Shown: piece by piece, positions 1 through 10,695 of the stretch
Position numbering within the stretch: position 1 is the stretch's first letter
Layout: the number at the start of each line of letters is the position of its first letter
DNA from: Alopecurus myosuroides
Lineage: Eukaryota > Streptophyta > Magnoliopsida > Poales > Poaceae
Assembly: GCA_028641055.1 (NCBI GenBank)
Contig: CM054060.1
Coordinates: forward strand, 206,918,445-206,982,444
DNA: 64,000 bases
Direction of reading: 5' to 3'
The notes under the pieces: generated by a model
Told to the model about the DNA's origin: nothing
What the model saw: only the letters and a program-made list of their open reading frames with translations
Databases searched by the model: none
Program-made: the position numbers and the translations under genes

Positions 1-2
1 CT

Positions 3-1327
3 GCAGCACCGGAAACAGAGGTTAGCCCGCAAGTTGCCATTATCGAGCTTATTCATAATATTTCGCGACAAGTATTTCTGGTCGAGCCAGTTTGGACACA
101 GAAGTACCTCGACTACCTGTTCGCCAAACAACTTCCAGCAGATCTTCGCGAGGCTCGACAGATAATTAGGCGCAGTAAATCTTTTCGGGTGATCAACGGA
201 GAATTATATAAGCAAAGCATCTCGGGTATACTCCAGCGATGTATAGCACCTGAAGATGGCAAGGAACTACTCCAAGACATCCACCAAGGAGACTATGGAC
301 ATCACGCGAGCTGGAAAACAATCATGGGAAAAGCTTTCCGAGCGGGATTCTACTGGCTTACAGCAGCCAGAGACGCAAAGGAGCTAGTCGACCGGTGTAA
401 CGCTTGCCAGCGATTCGCACCAAAGCCGCACGCACCCGCTACGGAACTGCATATGATACCTATCGCATGGCCCTTTGCACATTGGGGGCTGGATATGGTA
501 GGACCGCTACGCAAGTCCACGCCGGGTGGATATACACACTTGCTGGTCGCAGTCGACAAATTTACCAAATGGATTGAAGCCATGCCAGTAACCTCGGCTA
601 GCGCTCAATGCGCCGTCAAATTCCTCGACTCCATTGTATGCAGATTTGGAGTGCCACATGACATCATTACAGACATGGTACTAATTTCACAGCCAAGGAG
701 ACACAACAGTTCTGCGAAGAAAAGGGAATCAACTTCAAATTTGCCTCAGTTGCACATCCGCAAACGAACGGACAAGTCGAAAGATCCAACGGCTTAGTTT
801 CAGCTGGCATCAAGAAGCGCCTACTCGATCGTCTACACCCAGCAGCAGGACATTGGGCCGAAGAGCTACCCTCCGTGCTATGGAGCCTCCGCACAACTCC
901 AAACCGATCCACCAACTACACACCATTTTTCATGGTATACGGGGCAGAAGGAGTCCTTCCCGAGGACGTCAGGTTCAGCGCCCCACGAGTTGTCGCCTAC
1001 AGCGAAGAAACCTCTAACAGGGCACTCGCGGAAGATATGGACGCACTAGATGAAATGCGCGATATTGCACTCGCAAGATCAGCAGTATATCAACAATCAT
1101 TGCGAAACTATCATAGTCGCCGCATACGACATAGAGCATTCGCGGTAGGAGATCTGGTGTTATGGCTCAAGCAGAAGGAAGGACACAAGCTCGAGCCACC
1201 ATGGGAAGGACCCTTCATAATACACGAAGTTATCCCAGGCGGAGCGTATAGACTGAAGAACCCGGCGACTGGAGGCATCTATTCCAATCCTTGGAATATA
1301 GCACACCTCCGCAAATTTTATGCCTAG
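3..1327 (+). pseudogene. Ty3/gypsy integrase, 3' end of pol, broken by a 1-nt frameshift
   Basis: Integrase joins retrotransposon cDNA to host DNA. The frame is open from base 3, so the GTG at 189 is not a real start. The order is: a linker after RNase H, an HHCC zinc-binding region (two His near 285-305, CNAC at about 400), then the catalytic core with the first Asp in GLDMVGP (about 490) and the second in IITD (about 665-674). Right after that Asp one base is missing around 674-676. The reading frame shifts and ends at 797. The true continuation is in another frame: the third catalytic residue in the GQVER motif (about 770-784), the VLWSLRTTPN helix and the C-terminal PWEGPF box, ending at 1327. 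There is no chromodomain, as expected for a non-chromoviral Tat/Athila-type element. The gene is dead unless frameshifting rescues it. Confidence 0.85.
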
Positions 1328-1602
1328 ATCTATTTTTCTCGCAGCAATAAGGCTATATTAGCCACTCCTGTAGCTCGAATACATGACTTCTCAGTCATCG
1401 CAATAAAATACATGGTTTCTCAACCATACATACCCGAAGATTATTCATCCTTACATGCTAAAAGTTACAGGTATACACCCCAAAAACACATGGGGACTAC
1501 GCCTAAATTCAGCATCACAGGAAAATTTATATATACAAGGTTACACACATTACAACAGTTTTTACAAACTACAGAATGAAACAGGATATATACATCCTAC
1601 AA
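1328..1602. other. Spacer between pol and the antisense gene in G1
   Basis: This non-coding stretch separates two convergent genes, pol ending at 1327 and the antisense gene ending at 1603. I see no domain-bearing ORF, only AT-rich sequence. It may hold the polyadenylation region of the antisense gene, but no signal is decisive. Confidence 0.5.
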
Positions 1603-2478
1603 TTATACATGGCGATGAGTATTCTCAGCCGCCAAAACCCGATCTACCTCATCCGAGGTTAATCGAATGATTTCCTCTGCCGCAGGTCGAACAACCCTAT
1701 AATGATGAGACATATCGTCGATTGGACCATCAGGAAGTCTAGCTATGGAGTTGAAGTTCACCTCAGGATGCCATAAACGGACAAAAGAGAGAGCCACCAC
1801 GGAGCCGCAAGTAATCTGATTGCGAACAAACTCGCGAATCTCTCCTTCTCGTCCAAACACCCTGAGTAGATGGCTCCAATCTTCTGGACCCCTTTGCAGC
1901 GGATAAAAAGCAGCATTCATTGCAATCAAAACCTCGTGAAAAGAACTCACGAGTATCTTCGCCTGATTGACTCTGAACTTCAAGGTGGCAAGCACAAACC
2001 CTCGACTACGATCAGACCAAAAATTATTAGCGTGAGGCCTTGAGCTACTAGCTTCTTGATAGATGTGGTTCTCCACCCACTGTTTCTCATTCCTGTCATC
2101 TGGTCGAACAACTGAAAAGCAAGGGTACATGATCAAAAGAAGAGCACAAGATTAGAAAGACTTGGGGGCTGAACCACTTACAGAGCAAATCATTGGCAAC
2201 ATACGCCAATTCATCCATCACAAATTGCTCACGTTCAGTCGCCAGCTTTTGTTTGGATTTAGCCACATCGGCTACCCCACGCAACGCCTTTAACTTGCGT
2301 TCACCATCAGCTACACGATCACGGAGACCCGCCAAGGTCCCAACAGCGGCAACAAGAGGATCGGCTGGAGTAGCAGGTCCACCCGAAGGCTCTGCAGCTA
2401 CCCCGGTCACCTGAAAAATACAAGGAAGATTAAGGAGTAAGATGCCCTACTCGAGATATATTAACCACCTATTCGACA

Positions 2479-2510
2479 GGTGCTCGGGGGCTACTCCCAT
2501 CGGGAGCACC
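2479..2510. repeat. Hairpin-forming PPT-like motif, copy 1
   Basis: The ends GGTGCTC and GAGCACC are complementary and flank CTCGGGGGCTACTCCC. The CTCGGGGGCTACT core recurs at about 3659 and 3767 and is the same as the sequence abutting the 3' LTR at 6414-6427. Confidence 0.6.
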
Positions 2511-3655
2511 CACACAATCACATGAAGCATTTCAGCAAAACATCTCGATTCAACTATTGAAATACGGGAGCACATCCCAGGGTTCATTACAATCGAAGCT
2601 GCGAAGTACAACAGAAATAATCTAAGAAGCTACAGTGGTGCTACCACTCGCGGCAGTGGTCCCTCCCTTAGCACGGGCAAATAACTCGGATAACTTCCGA
2701 GCAAGTACTCCGGCGCATTACCAAAATGACGAAGCCCTACCTTTTTGCCCGTAACAGGATCGACGGGAAGCTCCGAGTAGGCCTCCTCCAAGCTAGTGAC
2801 TCCATGCGCCAGCGCGAACTGGATGGCGGTCTTCGCCCCAGATTCTGACTGGGCAACCGCGTAAGCTTCAAGGAGATTGCCCTCCGAGAAAACCTTCAGC
2901 AGATCGCCCAACGCGAGTGGAGACACGGCGTTGACGAGAAGGCGGCCGTGCAGTTGCGTCAGCACCCGAATGGCATCACCAATCAAGGCGCAAACCCCTG
3001 CAGCATGCCTCCTAAGCTGGGCGCAAGAATCTGTCAATGCGTCCACTCGAGGAACCCCAGCAAGCTCCAGGGGGACACCCAGGAGACCTAAGAACAAAAA
3101 AGGGTGTTAGTCCAAAGGATCCACCAAGACAAAAAGCAGATTGTAGATAAGTACAACTTACCCGCGAAGCGCTCAGCAAGGGGGCGAAGAAAATTGACGA
3201 GATTGGCATCCGCCTTGGCGCCAGCATCCTCCAAGCTCTTCAGAGCATCCTGGGCAGCCGCAAGTTTTCCCTCGTAATCGGCAGATAACATGCGGGAAGA
3301 CTCGACCTCCCGTCGGGCAGTCGCCAGTTCTGCCTCTAGAGCTGTTGCCTGAGTGGAGGCATTCTCCTTCTCGGTCTTCAAAAATTCAAGTTGAGCTGCA
3401 CAACAACGATCATCAGAGTCGAAGAATTGGTGGAAAACGAATACAAGAAAAGATGGAAAACTTACCTCGAAGAAGCTCGTTCTCAGTGGTGAGTCGACTG
3501 CGGTCCGCTCGAAGGAACCCGCATTCAGACTCAGCAAGAACAACACGGCGACCAATCGCCGCAAGGGAGTCAATAAGCGACTGCAAGGAGCATGAAAATA
3601 GAAGAGTCAGAAGAGCAAAATTTGAGCCTATACTCGATTGCAAACATTCGAGTAT

Positions 3656-3880
3656 AGCCTCGGGGGCTACTCCCATCGGGAGCACTGCCGTGCGCCCGAT
3701 AAAAAGAAGAAGAAGAAAATGTCTATCTCTGAGCCTGTGGCCGATCGCATGCGATCGACTACAGCCTCGGGGGCTACTCCCATCGGGAGCACTGACGTGC
3801 ACCCGATAACAAATCCAAAGACGTAGAACATTAAAAAACAGGAGCAAAAGAAGAAGAAGAAAATGTCTATCTCCGAGCTG
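3656..3880. repeat. Tandem duplication with two more PPT-like motifs, in antisense-gene introns
   Basis: Two copies of a unit of roughly 110-150 bp. Each holds CCTCGGGGGCTACTCCCATC (starting about 3658 and 3765) followed by a GAAGAAGAAG-rich stretch and ATGTCTATCTC (about 3720 and 3863). Both lie between exons of the antisense gene, so they are intronic on that strand. Confidence 0.6.
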
Positions 3881-5297
3881 CCCGACACCTCTTTGGAGCC
3901 TTTGGAGTCGTCGCGTCAGGAGCGACATTCGGAGAATTTTGGACCGTGTCGGCGGTAGGAGTTTCGCCTGCAGCTCCAGTTTTATTCCTCCTTTCGGGAG
4001 GAAGGGAAGAGGCATACCTGCGAGGGCTGATAGCTTGCAGGCTGCGATAAAGACAAAGTGTCAACAAGGCGCCAAAGGAAAACGTTCGACTAAAGAACAG
4101 GGAGAGAAACTTACTCATCCTCGTCGTCCTCCTCATCCAGCATATCCGCATTCCAGGCGGTTTGGATAACTGGGAATGAGGAGGAAGGGGCGCACGTACG
4201 CAGTGGAGTAGCGTTGATGGGCTCCTTCCCGGGCGATTCCTCCAAGGAGTTGTCCTTAGAGGTGGCCTCGTCACCTTCCACTCGACGGTGTTTACGATGG
4301 CCGCCATCCGAGTCCCCTGCGTCATCCGAAGAATCTTGCTCGAAACTCGAAGAAGCGCTGGCAACACTGGTATCGGCTGGGCCGTCCAGGTTACTCGCCA
4401 GTAACTCCGAGGCCTCCGCCCCAGATACTGGAGTGTAGCAGGTGGCCATGGATAAGTTCTACAGACGAGCACGACTCCAGCAGCTTGATCACGGAGGGCT
4501 GCCACCCTTGCGAGTAGTGGCGTGACGACTTGGGTTTCTTCAGCCGACAATTTGTGCGCCCAGGATTTCCGCCTCTTCAAGACAGCGAATGGGTGGAATT
4601 CCTCGATCCCAACCGAGCTGTTGTCGATGACGTAAAACCACTTTTTTCTCCAACCCTGGGCGGAGTCGATGAAGTACATGCTGAAGTAGCTATTCTCCGA
4701 TTTTGCTTGAATCCCGAAGCCACCCGTGCGAAGTGGCTCGCCAAGCTCGGATTCCACCGGCGACTTCTCGTGGAAGATCCGGACTTTGAAGAGGACCTTC
4801 CAGAGGCCCCAGTGTGGGCGAATGCCCAAAAAGCATTCGCAGAATACAATGAAGCACGATATGTGCTGCACTACATTCGGGGGAAAATCGTGGAGCTGTA
4901 TGCCATAAACATACAGCAATGCCACGAGGAATGGATGGAGGGGAAGAGAAAGACCGCGCGACATGTGGTCCACGAAGACCACGCGTTCGTTCGCGTGCGG
5001 GTTGGGTACCTCCTCCTTCTTGCCGAGGCGCACCCACTTCTCGGACTCCGCCGGCAGCAGCCCCTCCCGCTGCATCTCCTGATGCTTTTCGCCGTGGTGT
5101 TGGGCAAACGCCAGTCGCCCGAGCGCGGTGCAGGTTGTGCCGAAACTTGTCCTGACGCTGAAACGGCAGCGCCACGTTTCTTGCCTCCCGCCATCACTGC
5201 TAAGCACAAGCTTTGGGGGAGAAGGAAGACGAGCGCGAGGAAGAAGATGAAGTGGAAGACGAAGGCTGGGAAAGATTCACCGTTCCACCAAGACCCA

Positions 5298-5305
5298 CAT
5301 TTATA
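5298..5305 (-). promoter_or_regulatory. TATA box of the G1 antisense gene
   Basis: TATAAATG on the minus strand lies about 105 bp upstream of the proposed ATG at 5194. It is at the position where the other two Tat-like antisense genes in this window also have a TATA-like box. Prediction only. Confidence 0.55.
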
Positions 5306-5406
5306 CACAAGGCTACTCAATCCTGGCCACTCGATGCGCCACGTGGCGTCCATCACTGCCACCACGTGCGAAGACGAAACGAGGAGGCGGTGGATGTTGT
5401 TTCCTG

Positions 5407-5431
5407 CCACGATCTTAACGGAGGATCGTGG
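5407..5431. repeat. Inverted repeat, 8-bp arms
   Basis: CCACGATC and GATCGTGG pair perfectly across a 9-nt loop. It lies upstream of the antisense gene's TATA box. Confidence 0.7.
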
Positions 5432-5457
5432 GCATTTACTGCGCAGTTCGCGTAAAA

Positions 5458-5483
5458 ACCGGAAACGACGCCTCGTTTCCGGT
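5458..5483. repeat. Perfect 11-bp inverted repeat with 4-nt loop
   Basis: ACCGGAAACGA, loop CGCC, then TCGTTTCCGGT. The arms match perfectly. It lies 27 bp from the preceding hairpin, in the upstream region of the antisense gene. Confidence 0.85.
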
Positions 5484-5589
5484 CAAAAAGCTGACAAAGT
5501 GGGCCAGCTCTTCTGCTCTCAGTCCGTCACGTCCCACCGGGAGGATAAAAGTGCGCCATGACGTCATAGCGTGCATCATCAAGCTGAAA

Positions 5590-5822
5590 AATCTTTCGAA
5601 AGAAAAGTTCAAACGCGAAAATAACTTCGCATGAACAAAAATCCTTCGAATAAAAGTCCAAACACGAAAAATAACTTCGTATGGACAAGTCATGAAGTGA
5701 AATCTCACAAGAAAAAATACCCTACACACGGAAATTCTTTGTTATGGGCACAATATCCCAGACATGAAAACTCTTTCATATGGGCGTAAAACTCCTAACA
5801 CGAAAACTCTTTCGTATAGACA
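5590..5822. repeat. Degenerate minisatellite of palindromic CGAAA...TTTCG units
   Basis: About five imperfect units of 35-50 bp each carry a CGAAAA-like block, a short A/C/T spacer, TTCGTAT or a variant, then GG.C.A. Many units are themselves short palindromes, for example ACGAAAACTCTTTCGT near 5802. It occupies the non-coding region between the antisense promoter and the 3' LTR. Confidence 0.55.
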
Positions 5823-6412
5823 AGGAACTACAAACCCAAAACTACGCGAATAGGCAGATCCTGCCACTCATTCATACGATGTTTGCACATCATAAACCTG
5901 GATTGTTCAGCCGACTAGGTACATCCGGATGCCATATTCTTTCGAATATGAAGATAAGACCTGAAGGATCTCTCTTGAGGGCCTGGAATCGCACTCAAGC
6001 TGCGTCCTCCGGTATGATACCGTGTCAACAACACGAAGAAAAATCCTAGCGGACGCGCCGGGTACCCCCATAGGTTAAGTTCGACTCGGTAAGACCATCA
6101 CGGCCCAGTCGCAACAATCACCTCGTCGGGTTCGAGTCGGAGGTCTCGAATCTGTGTAGGCCAGAACTGTTTTTGCCCTAGTCGCAATTAATTGGCCCTG
6201 AACTTTCGGGAGAGCCAAGCTACTGCGCCATATCCTTCTGCGAAAAACAACCATACAAATAGGCACTTTCCATTACTCGATGCTCGGGTACAAAATTCAT
6301 CACACAGGGTACACGCCCTCTAAAACAAGAAACCACCAATACTGGTTATCCAAGGGTGATAGAAGCAAAAAGTTTGACCGTCTACTCGACTGGAAAATCC
6401 CAATCGAGCAAA
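5823..6412. other. Non-coding 3' region of G1
   Basis: There is no supported gene here. The short ORFs in both strands have no recognisable domains or upstream signals. The stretch joins the palindromic minisatellite to the polypurine tract. Confidence 0.5.
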
Positions 6413-6426
6413 CGCTCGGGGGCTAC
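6413..6426 (+). other. Polypurine tract of G1
   Basis: CGCTCGGGGGCTAC lies directly before the LTR. The same G-rich core precedes LTRs of the other Tat-like elements in this window (on the minus strand at 39864 and 62125). It should prime plus-strand DNA synthesis. Confidence 0.75.
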
Positions 6427-6919
6427 TGACGAAGGAATGGATATTAGACCTTGCGGGAAAGGACACCCCCATCTCCGGCCCGAGGTTAAGGCCCAAGAGG
6501 AGGAGCCCTTGGAATACCGAAAGGCCCACGCGAAGCCCACATGCAATATCTTGCGGGCTAAGTTAGGAAACTTGTAACCGACGTAGGGTTAGAGTTCGAG
6601 TCCTCTCCAGGTAGGGTTTGAGACCTGGCCACCTTTACAAGGCCAGGAGAGCCACCGGTAGAGGACCAGGCAATACCGCAATCCCAAAGCCTTGAGCTCG
6701 AGATCATACTCTCGACTTGAGCCACCATCATTGTAACCGATCTATTCGAGTAATACAGATCGACAGAAGCAGGAGTAAGGGTTTTACCTCTACGAGGGCC
6801 CCGAACCTGGGTAAATCTTGCCCCCTGTTTAGCCGACGATCGCCACCAGCGCTCATGGGTTCTCCTACTCGAAACCCGATAGGGTCACCTGAGGGATTTG
6901 CCGAACAGCGGATTCGACA
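6427..6919 (+). repeat. 3' LTR of G1 (about 493 bp)
   Basis: It begins TGACGAAGG right after the polypurine tract and ends in TTCGACA, giving TG...CA termini. The segment with GAGGGCCCCGAACCTGGGTA near its 3' end is typical of LTRs of this gypsy group in grasses. The copia sequence resumes right after it. With no partner LTR in the window, the end is placed from the copia junction and the CA terminus. Confidence 0.75.
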
Positions 6920-8046
6920 GGTCACCACACACACACATGGCAGGACCCCTTCTTCTTCTTGAAGTTGGTAGAGTATGAAGGCTTAAACTTGCCATCGGGT
7001 TTGCCTTTTAACTTGGATTTCTTTTTGTTATATCTAGGCTTGTTGGGCGGGTAGTGTTTCTTCTGTACCACATGGGCAGCAGAACCTACCTCAGCAACCC
7101 GAGCACGTGTATCCTTTGCTCTCGCCTTCTCTTCCACGTCAAGAGACCATATGAGGTCCGAAACGGAAAACTTCTGTCTCTTGTGTTTCAGAGAAGTAGC
7201 AAAGGTGCTCCATGAAGATGGAAGCTTGGAAATAATGGCTCCGGCCACAAATTTGTCCGGTAACATACCCTTAAAGTTCTCAAGTTCTTTAGCGAGTGAC
7301 TGTATCTCATGAGCCTGTTGAACAACAGAGCGCTCATCAGTCATCCTGTAGTCATAGGATTGCTCCATGACATACAGCTCGCTGCCAGCATCCGAGGCCC
7401 CAAATTTGGCCTCGAGCGCAGCCCACATATCCTTGCCGTTATCAAACGACATATAAGGATCCACAATGGAATCATCAATTATACCGAGGAGGCACTTTTA
7501 AACATAGTGTCCATATTCTTAAAAGCCTCCAGTTGTGCTGGATTGAGATCGCCCTTAGGCTGGTGCCAATGCATCACTCGTTATAGCCTCGCCACGTTAG
7601 ATTTATCCTCACTCTCACCCCACTCTCACCATACTCTCACCCCACGGTGCCAGTGCACGGGATGTAGCCCCGCTCTCGCCTCCCTCTCGCCCCACGGTGC
7701 CAATGCACTCTCGCCCCGCTCTCGCCCGCCTATCGCCTCCCTATCGTCTCCCTCTTGCCTCCAGTGCGGGCGGTAGCGGGCGCTACCGCCGGGCGGTGGA
7801 TCCGTCGCCCGCCGCTGCCGTCTCGCCCGCCTATCGTCCGCCTATCGCCCGCCTCTCGCCTCGCCTCGGGCGCTATCGCCCCGCCTATAGCCCCCATTGG
7901 CACCAGCCTCAGGCTTGCCCTTGGTGGCCGCATAGAAGCGCAAGGTTTGAAACCATAGCACTGCTCTCGTGCGCCACCTCTTATAGTCCACACCCTTGAA
8001 AGGGTTTGGCCTTGTCGCCGCAATAATAGACGGTGCAATAAATTGC
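6920..8046 (-). pseudogene. Copia gag (UBN2-type), main exon, with MITE insertion and frameshift
   Basis: The gag of Ty1/copia elements packages element RNA. The exon begins at 8046 on the minus strand after a TATAG acceptor and reads into a typical start of grass copia gag (FKGVDYKRWRTRAVLWFQTL). It is interrupted at 7908-7558 by a MITE and resumes as GDLNPAQLEAFKNMDTMFK. It then changes frame near 7480-7495 and continues from 7464 (DPYMSFDNGKDMW, YVMEQSYDYRM, FVAGAIISKLPSSW) through a Lys-rich stretch to the first half of a zinc knuckle (CHVC). There it stops at the edge of the G1 LTR. Removing the MITE together with one 3-bp duplication restores the frame at that site. The separate frameshift and the truncation make it non-functional. 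Confidence 0.8.
7558..7908. mobile_element. GC-rich MITE, PIF/Harbinger-like, in copia gag
   Basis: A 351-bp insert has inverted ends GGCTGGTGCCAATG (7558) and CATTGGCACCAGCC (ending 7908), both continuing into a weaker match around TATAG. The flanks are TTA (7555-7557) and TCA (7909-7911), which fits a 3-bp TTA-type target duplication with one change, as in PIF/Harbinger elements. The interior is very GC-rich and contains copies of a CTCGCCC(G/C)CCTATCGCC motif and two TIR-like CACGGTGCCA(A/G)TGCA motifs. No transposase is encoded, so it is non-autonomous. Confidence 0.7.
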
Positions 8047-9446
8047 CTATAATCAGGTTTTTGGATTGTTGAATATTGTAACATCCCAAGTATGAAAACT
8101 CCTTTAGAATGTTTGCTTTTTGGGAATTTATGTTTTGCATCATGACATCATAATCATTGCATTTGTTTTGAAATTGTTTTCCATTTGTTTTCCTTTGTTT
8201 TCCTTTTGTTTTCCCTTGTTTTCTATTTGAATTTTCAAATCAAATTTCAAATCTTTGTTTCATACTTGTTCTGTTACAATTTTCAAATGAAAATTTCAAA
8301 CCCAAACATCATTTTGTTTCCATTAAAGTTGGAAGATCAAACCATTAACTTGCTTAAGGTAAATAATCTAATTAATTCAAATTTCATTCAAAATTCAATT
8401 AAATTTCCAAACAGCAACCATTTTGAAATTTATGGAAATTACAAAACACTCCAATCATTTGTTTCAAATAAACTTGAAATTTAACAACTTTTAAATTGCT
8501 TAAGTTCCAATAATTTAATTAATATCAAAATTCAATCAAATTCAAATAAAATACAAACAACAACCATTTTGAAATTTCTGAAAAACAGAAAGTTGCACAT
8601 CTGTGCTTTCGCAATAACTAAACTATAAAAATTATACCCTAATTTTTCTAAACCCAAAAACCCACTCTTTTCTTCCTATTCTTTTTCTGCAAAAAAAAGA
8701 AACAGAATCAAAAAAAATAAAAAGAAAACGCACAGAGGGGGCGGCAGGCCAGTGGGCTGAGCCCAGCCCACCAGCACGGCCTGGTACCCCCCTCGTAATC
8801 TACCTCTGTACGGCACGCCATCCGTGCTGTTCACGTCGAATAGAGAAGGGGGGAACAGCTGCGAGCTCCTCCCCCTCCTCCTTAAAACCTAGGCCGCGAG
8901 CTCCTCTTTGCCCTAGATCTCTCCTCCCTCCTTTCTCCCTCTCGCCGCCGCAGTTCTCTTCTCCTTCCTCCCTCTGTTTTCCTCTCTGAAACCCCACCAC
9001 CGAGCGCCACCGCCACCTGTCTCCGGTGATCGCCGCCGCGATGGTCCACCTCCGCGCAGGATAGCCGCGGGAATCGACTCCCCGTAGCTCCCTCTTCCTC
9101 CTCGACCACGCCGCTGTGACGGAGGGCCACCGGATCGTCGCCGCCATCCTCTTCCCTGTCGCCGTCGAGCACCTCCTCCTCCCGAGCACGAAACCTCCCG
9201 GTGAGCTCCACCTCTCACCAACCCTTCCTTCCCTCTCTGTCACTCACCCGCGCGCCCACTGCACGCTCACCGCACCCTAGCACGCACGCATCCACCGCGA
9301 GAGCAGCAGCACCGCAGCAACAGTCGCCGCCGGTGACCACCGTAACTCTCTGTCGAAGTTTCGTTAACTGAATTTTATTCAGTTCAGTCAAACGCCCAGC
9401 TCTGAACCTCAACCTCCCCGCGTTTCCTCCTCTGTCACGAAACGCT

Positions 9447-9515
9447 CACCACTGCAGTGGTACAACACTGCGCGCACACGCCCTGGGTTGCGGGTTCGAG
9501 TCCCCCCTCCCGCAG
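9447..9515 (+). other. tRNA-like (box A/box B) relic in the T1 LTR
   Basis: GGTTCGAGTCC (9493-9503) matches a Pol III box B / T-arm. About 35-40 bp upstream, GCAGTGGTACAACACTG resembles a D-arm with box A. The segment could fold into part of a tRNA, but no full acceptor stem and no clear anticodon arm are seen. The same arrangement is in the 3' LTR (about 19887-19955), and a diverged version is in T2 (about 22505-22570). It is not a functional tRNA call. Confidence 0.4.
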
Positions 9516-10695
9516 AATAAAACCCACCATTTTACCAAAGAGCGCTGACAGGTGGGGCCCCCTGTCAGCGACTCCAAACGCCACCTAGGTGCCACGGTGG
9601 CCAGGCCCCCCTGTCAGCGGCCCAGGCTGGGTTGCTGCGGGGTGTAAAACTTTTTCTGCCCCTTTTCTTTTTAATTTAAGTCCCTGTTTTATTACAGAAT
9701 AGTCCCTGGTTTCAAAATGCAAATATCTTTTGAATTTCAAATCCAAGTAATATAAATAAAATATGTATTCTGAACCAAATTTAATTCTCTACCTGTTTGA
9801 ATCATTTGTTTTCTGTTTTGAACATTTCAAATTGTTTTAAAATTCAAATTCAAACAACTCATTACAAATTTGATTAAATTCATAACTAATTCAAACTTAA
9901 TTCAAATGTCACATATAAAATATGTTTTCATGCCAAATTAAACCACCATTTCAAATATAATTTTTTTTTCATGTTTTGAATAATTAAAGTTGGTTAAATA
10001 ATTTAAACTTTGTTTAAATCATTTAAAAATTGCTAAATTCATAACTTGATCAAATTAAATTCTTTTGAACATATAAAATATGTTTTCAAACCAGAAAAGT
10101 ATAATCTTTTCAAATATGAATTTTATTAAATGTTTTGAACAGATAAAAATTCAAATAATTTCATACTTGAATTAAATTCATTTAAATCTTGTTTAAACTT
10201 GTTTAATTCATAATTAATTCATCTTAATTCCTTTTTCAATAATTGAAACATGTATTCCACCTAATATTTTGTGTTCTTTCCAAATATAAACTTTGTATTC
10301 TATTTTGAACAATTAAAATGGGTGTAAACAACAACTGCTTGTGTAACACCCTTAAGAAGCAAATTTTCATAACTTAATAAATAAAATTCCAAACTTGGTA
10401 AACTTCATTTCAAATTGAAGCTATTGTTGTTTTATTTCTGTTTTCCTCATCCATGCATCATGCTAATCCACTTTCACATGTTGTTTAGTTGTAGATCATC
10501 TAAACCAACCTTAATTCATGGGCTTTCCATATGCAATCCAAATTGCATATGGGTCCATTTAATTATGTTACCATGTCAGCTATCTTATCTTTGATGCACC
10601 AATTAAATTGTCATGCATCATTCCATGATTGTGCATTATGCCATGTTATTGATTGTTTGTCTCCCTGCGTTGTTTGTTTGCTTCTTCCCGAATAG

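Larger units (their letters stand above)
1603..5194 (-). pseudogene. Antisense multi-exon gene of G1 with putative gypsy-type transposon domain, degenerate
   Basis: The gene reads against the element. The likely start is the ATG at 5194 (MAGGKKRGAA). A frameshift follows within about 90 bp, because the conserved domain (HANERVVFVDHMSRGLSLPL and onward, about 5020-4530) lies in another frame. This matches the plant 'putative gypsy type transposon' domain (Pfam PF04195), of unknown function. Later exons are split by clear splice sites: donor GTAAGT at 4114-4109; exon 3580-3466; coiled-coil exon 3395-3162 (donor GTAAGT at 3161-3156); exon 3087-2630; exon 2410-2182; last exon 2111-1603. Acceptors are pyrimidine-rich and end in CAG or TAG. 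An in-frame stop at 2630 and the 5' frameshift argue that this copy is not functional. Exon joins upstream of 3580 are less certain. Confidence 0.65.
1..6919 (+). mobile_element. 3' part of a Tat-like Ty3/gypsy LTR retrotransposon (G1)
   Basis: The window opens inside the pol gene of this element and leaves it at the end of its 3' LTR. In order it holds the end of pol with the integrase (3-1327, plus strand), a multi-exon gene on the opposite strand (5194-1603), about 1.2 kb of non-coding DNA, a polypurine tract and a 3' LTR. Sense pol combined with an antisense gene carrying a 'putative gypsy type transposon' domain is a known arrangement in the Tat group. The 5' LTR, gag, protease and RT lie left of the window, so the target duplication cannot be checked. 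The element sits in a copia gag whose zinc knuckle is cut at 6920. Confidence 0.85.

Noticed and set aside
4530..5561. Long plus-strand ORF (343 codons)
   Set aside because: It is the shadow of the antisense PF04195-type exon on the minus strand, which carries the recognisable domain.
8800..9243. Overlapping Arg/Gly-rich minus-strand ORFs in GC-rich LTR blocks (also 19248-19682, 21843-22378, 32163-32698)
   Set aside because: They arise from low-complexity GC-rich LTR sequence in several overlapping frames, have no domains, and recur only because the LTRs are repeated.
9447..9515. Functional tRNA gene
   Set aside because: Box B is good, but the acceptor stem and anticodon arm are not complete. 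Kept only as a tRNA-like relic.
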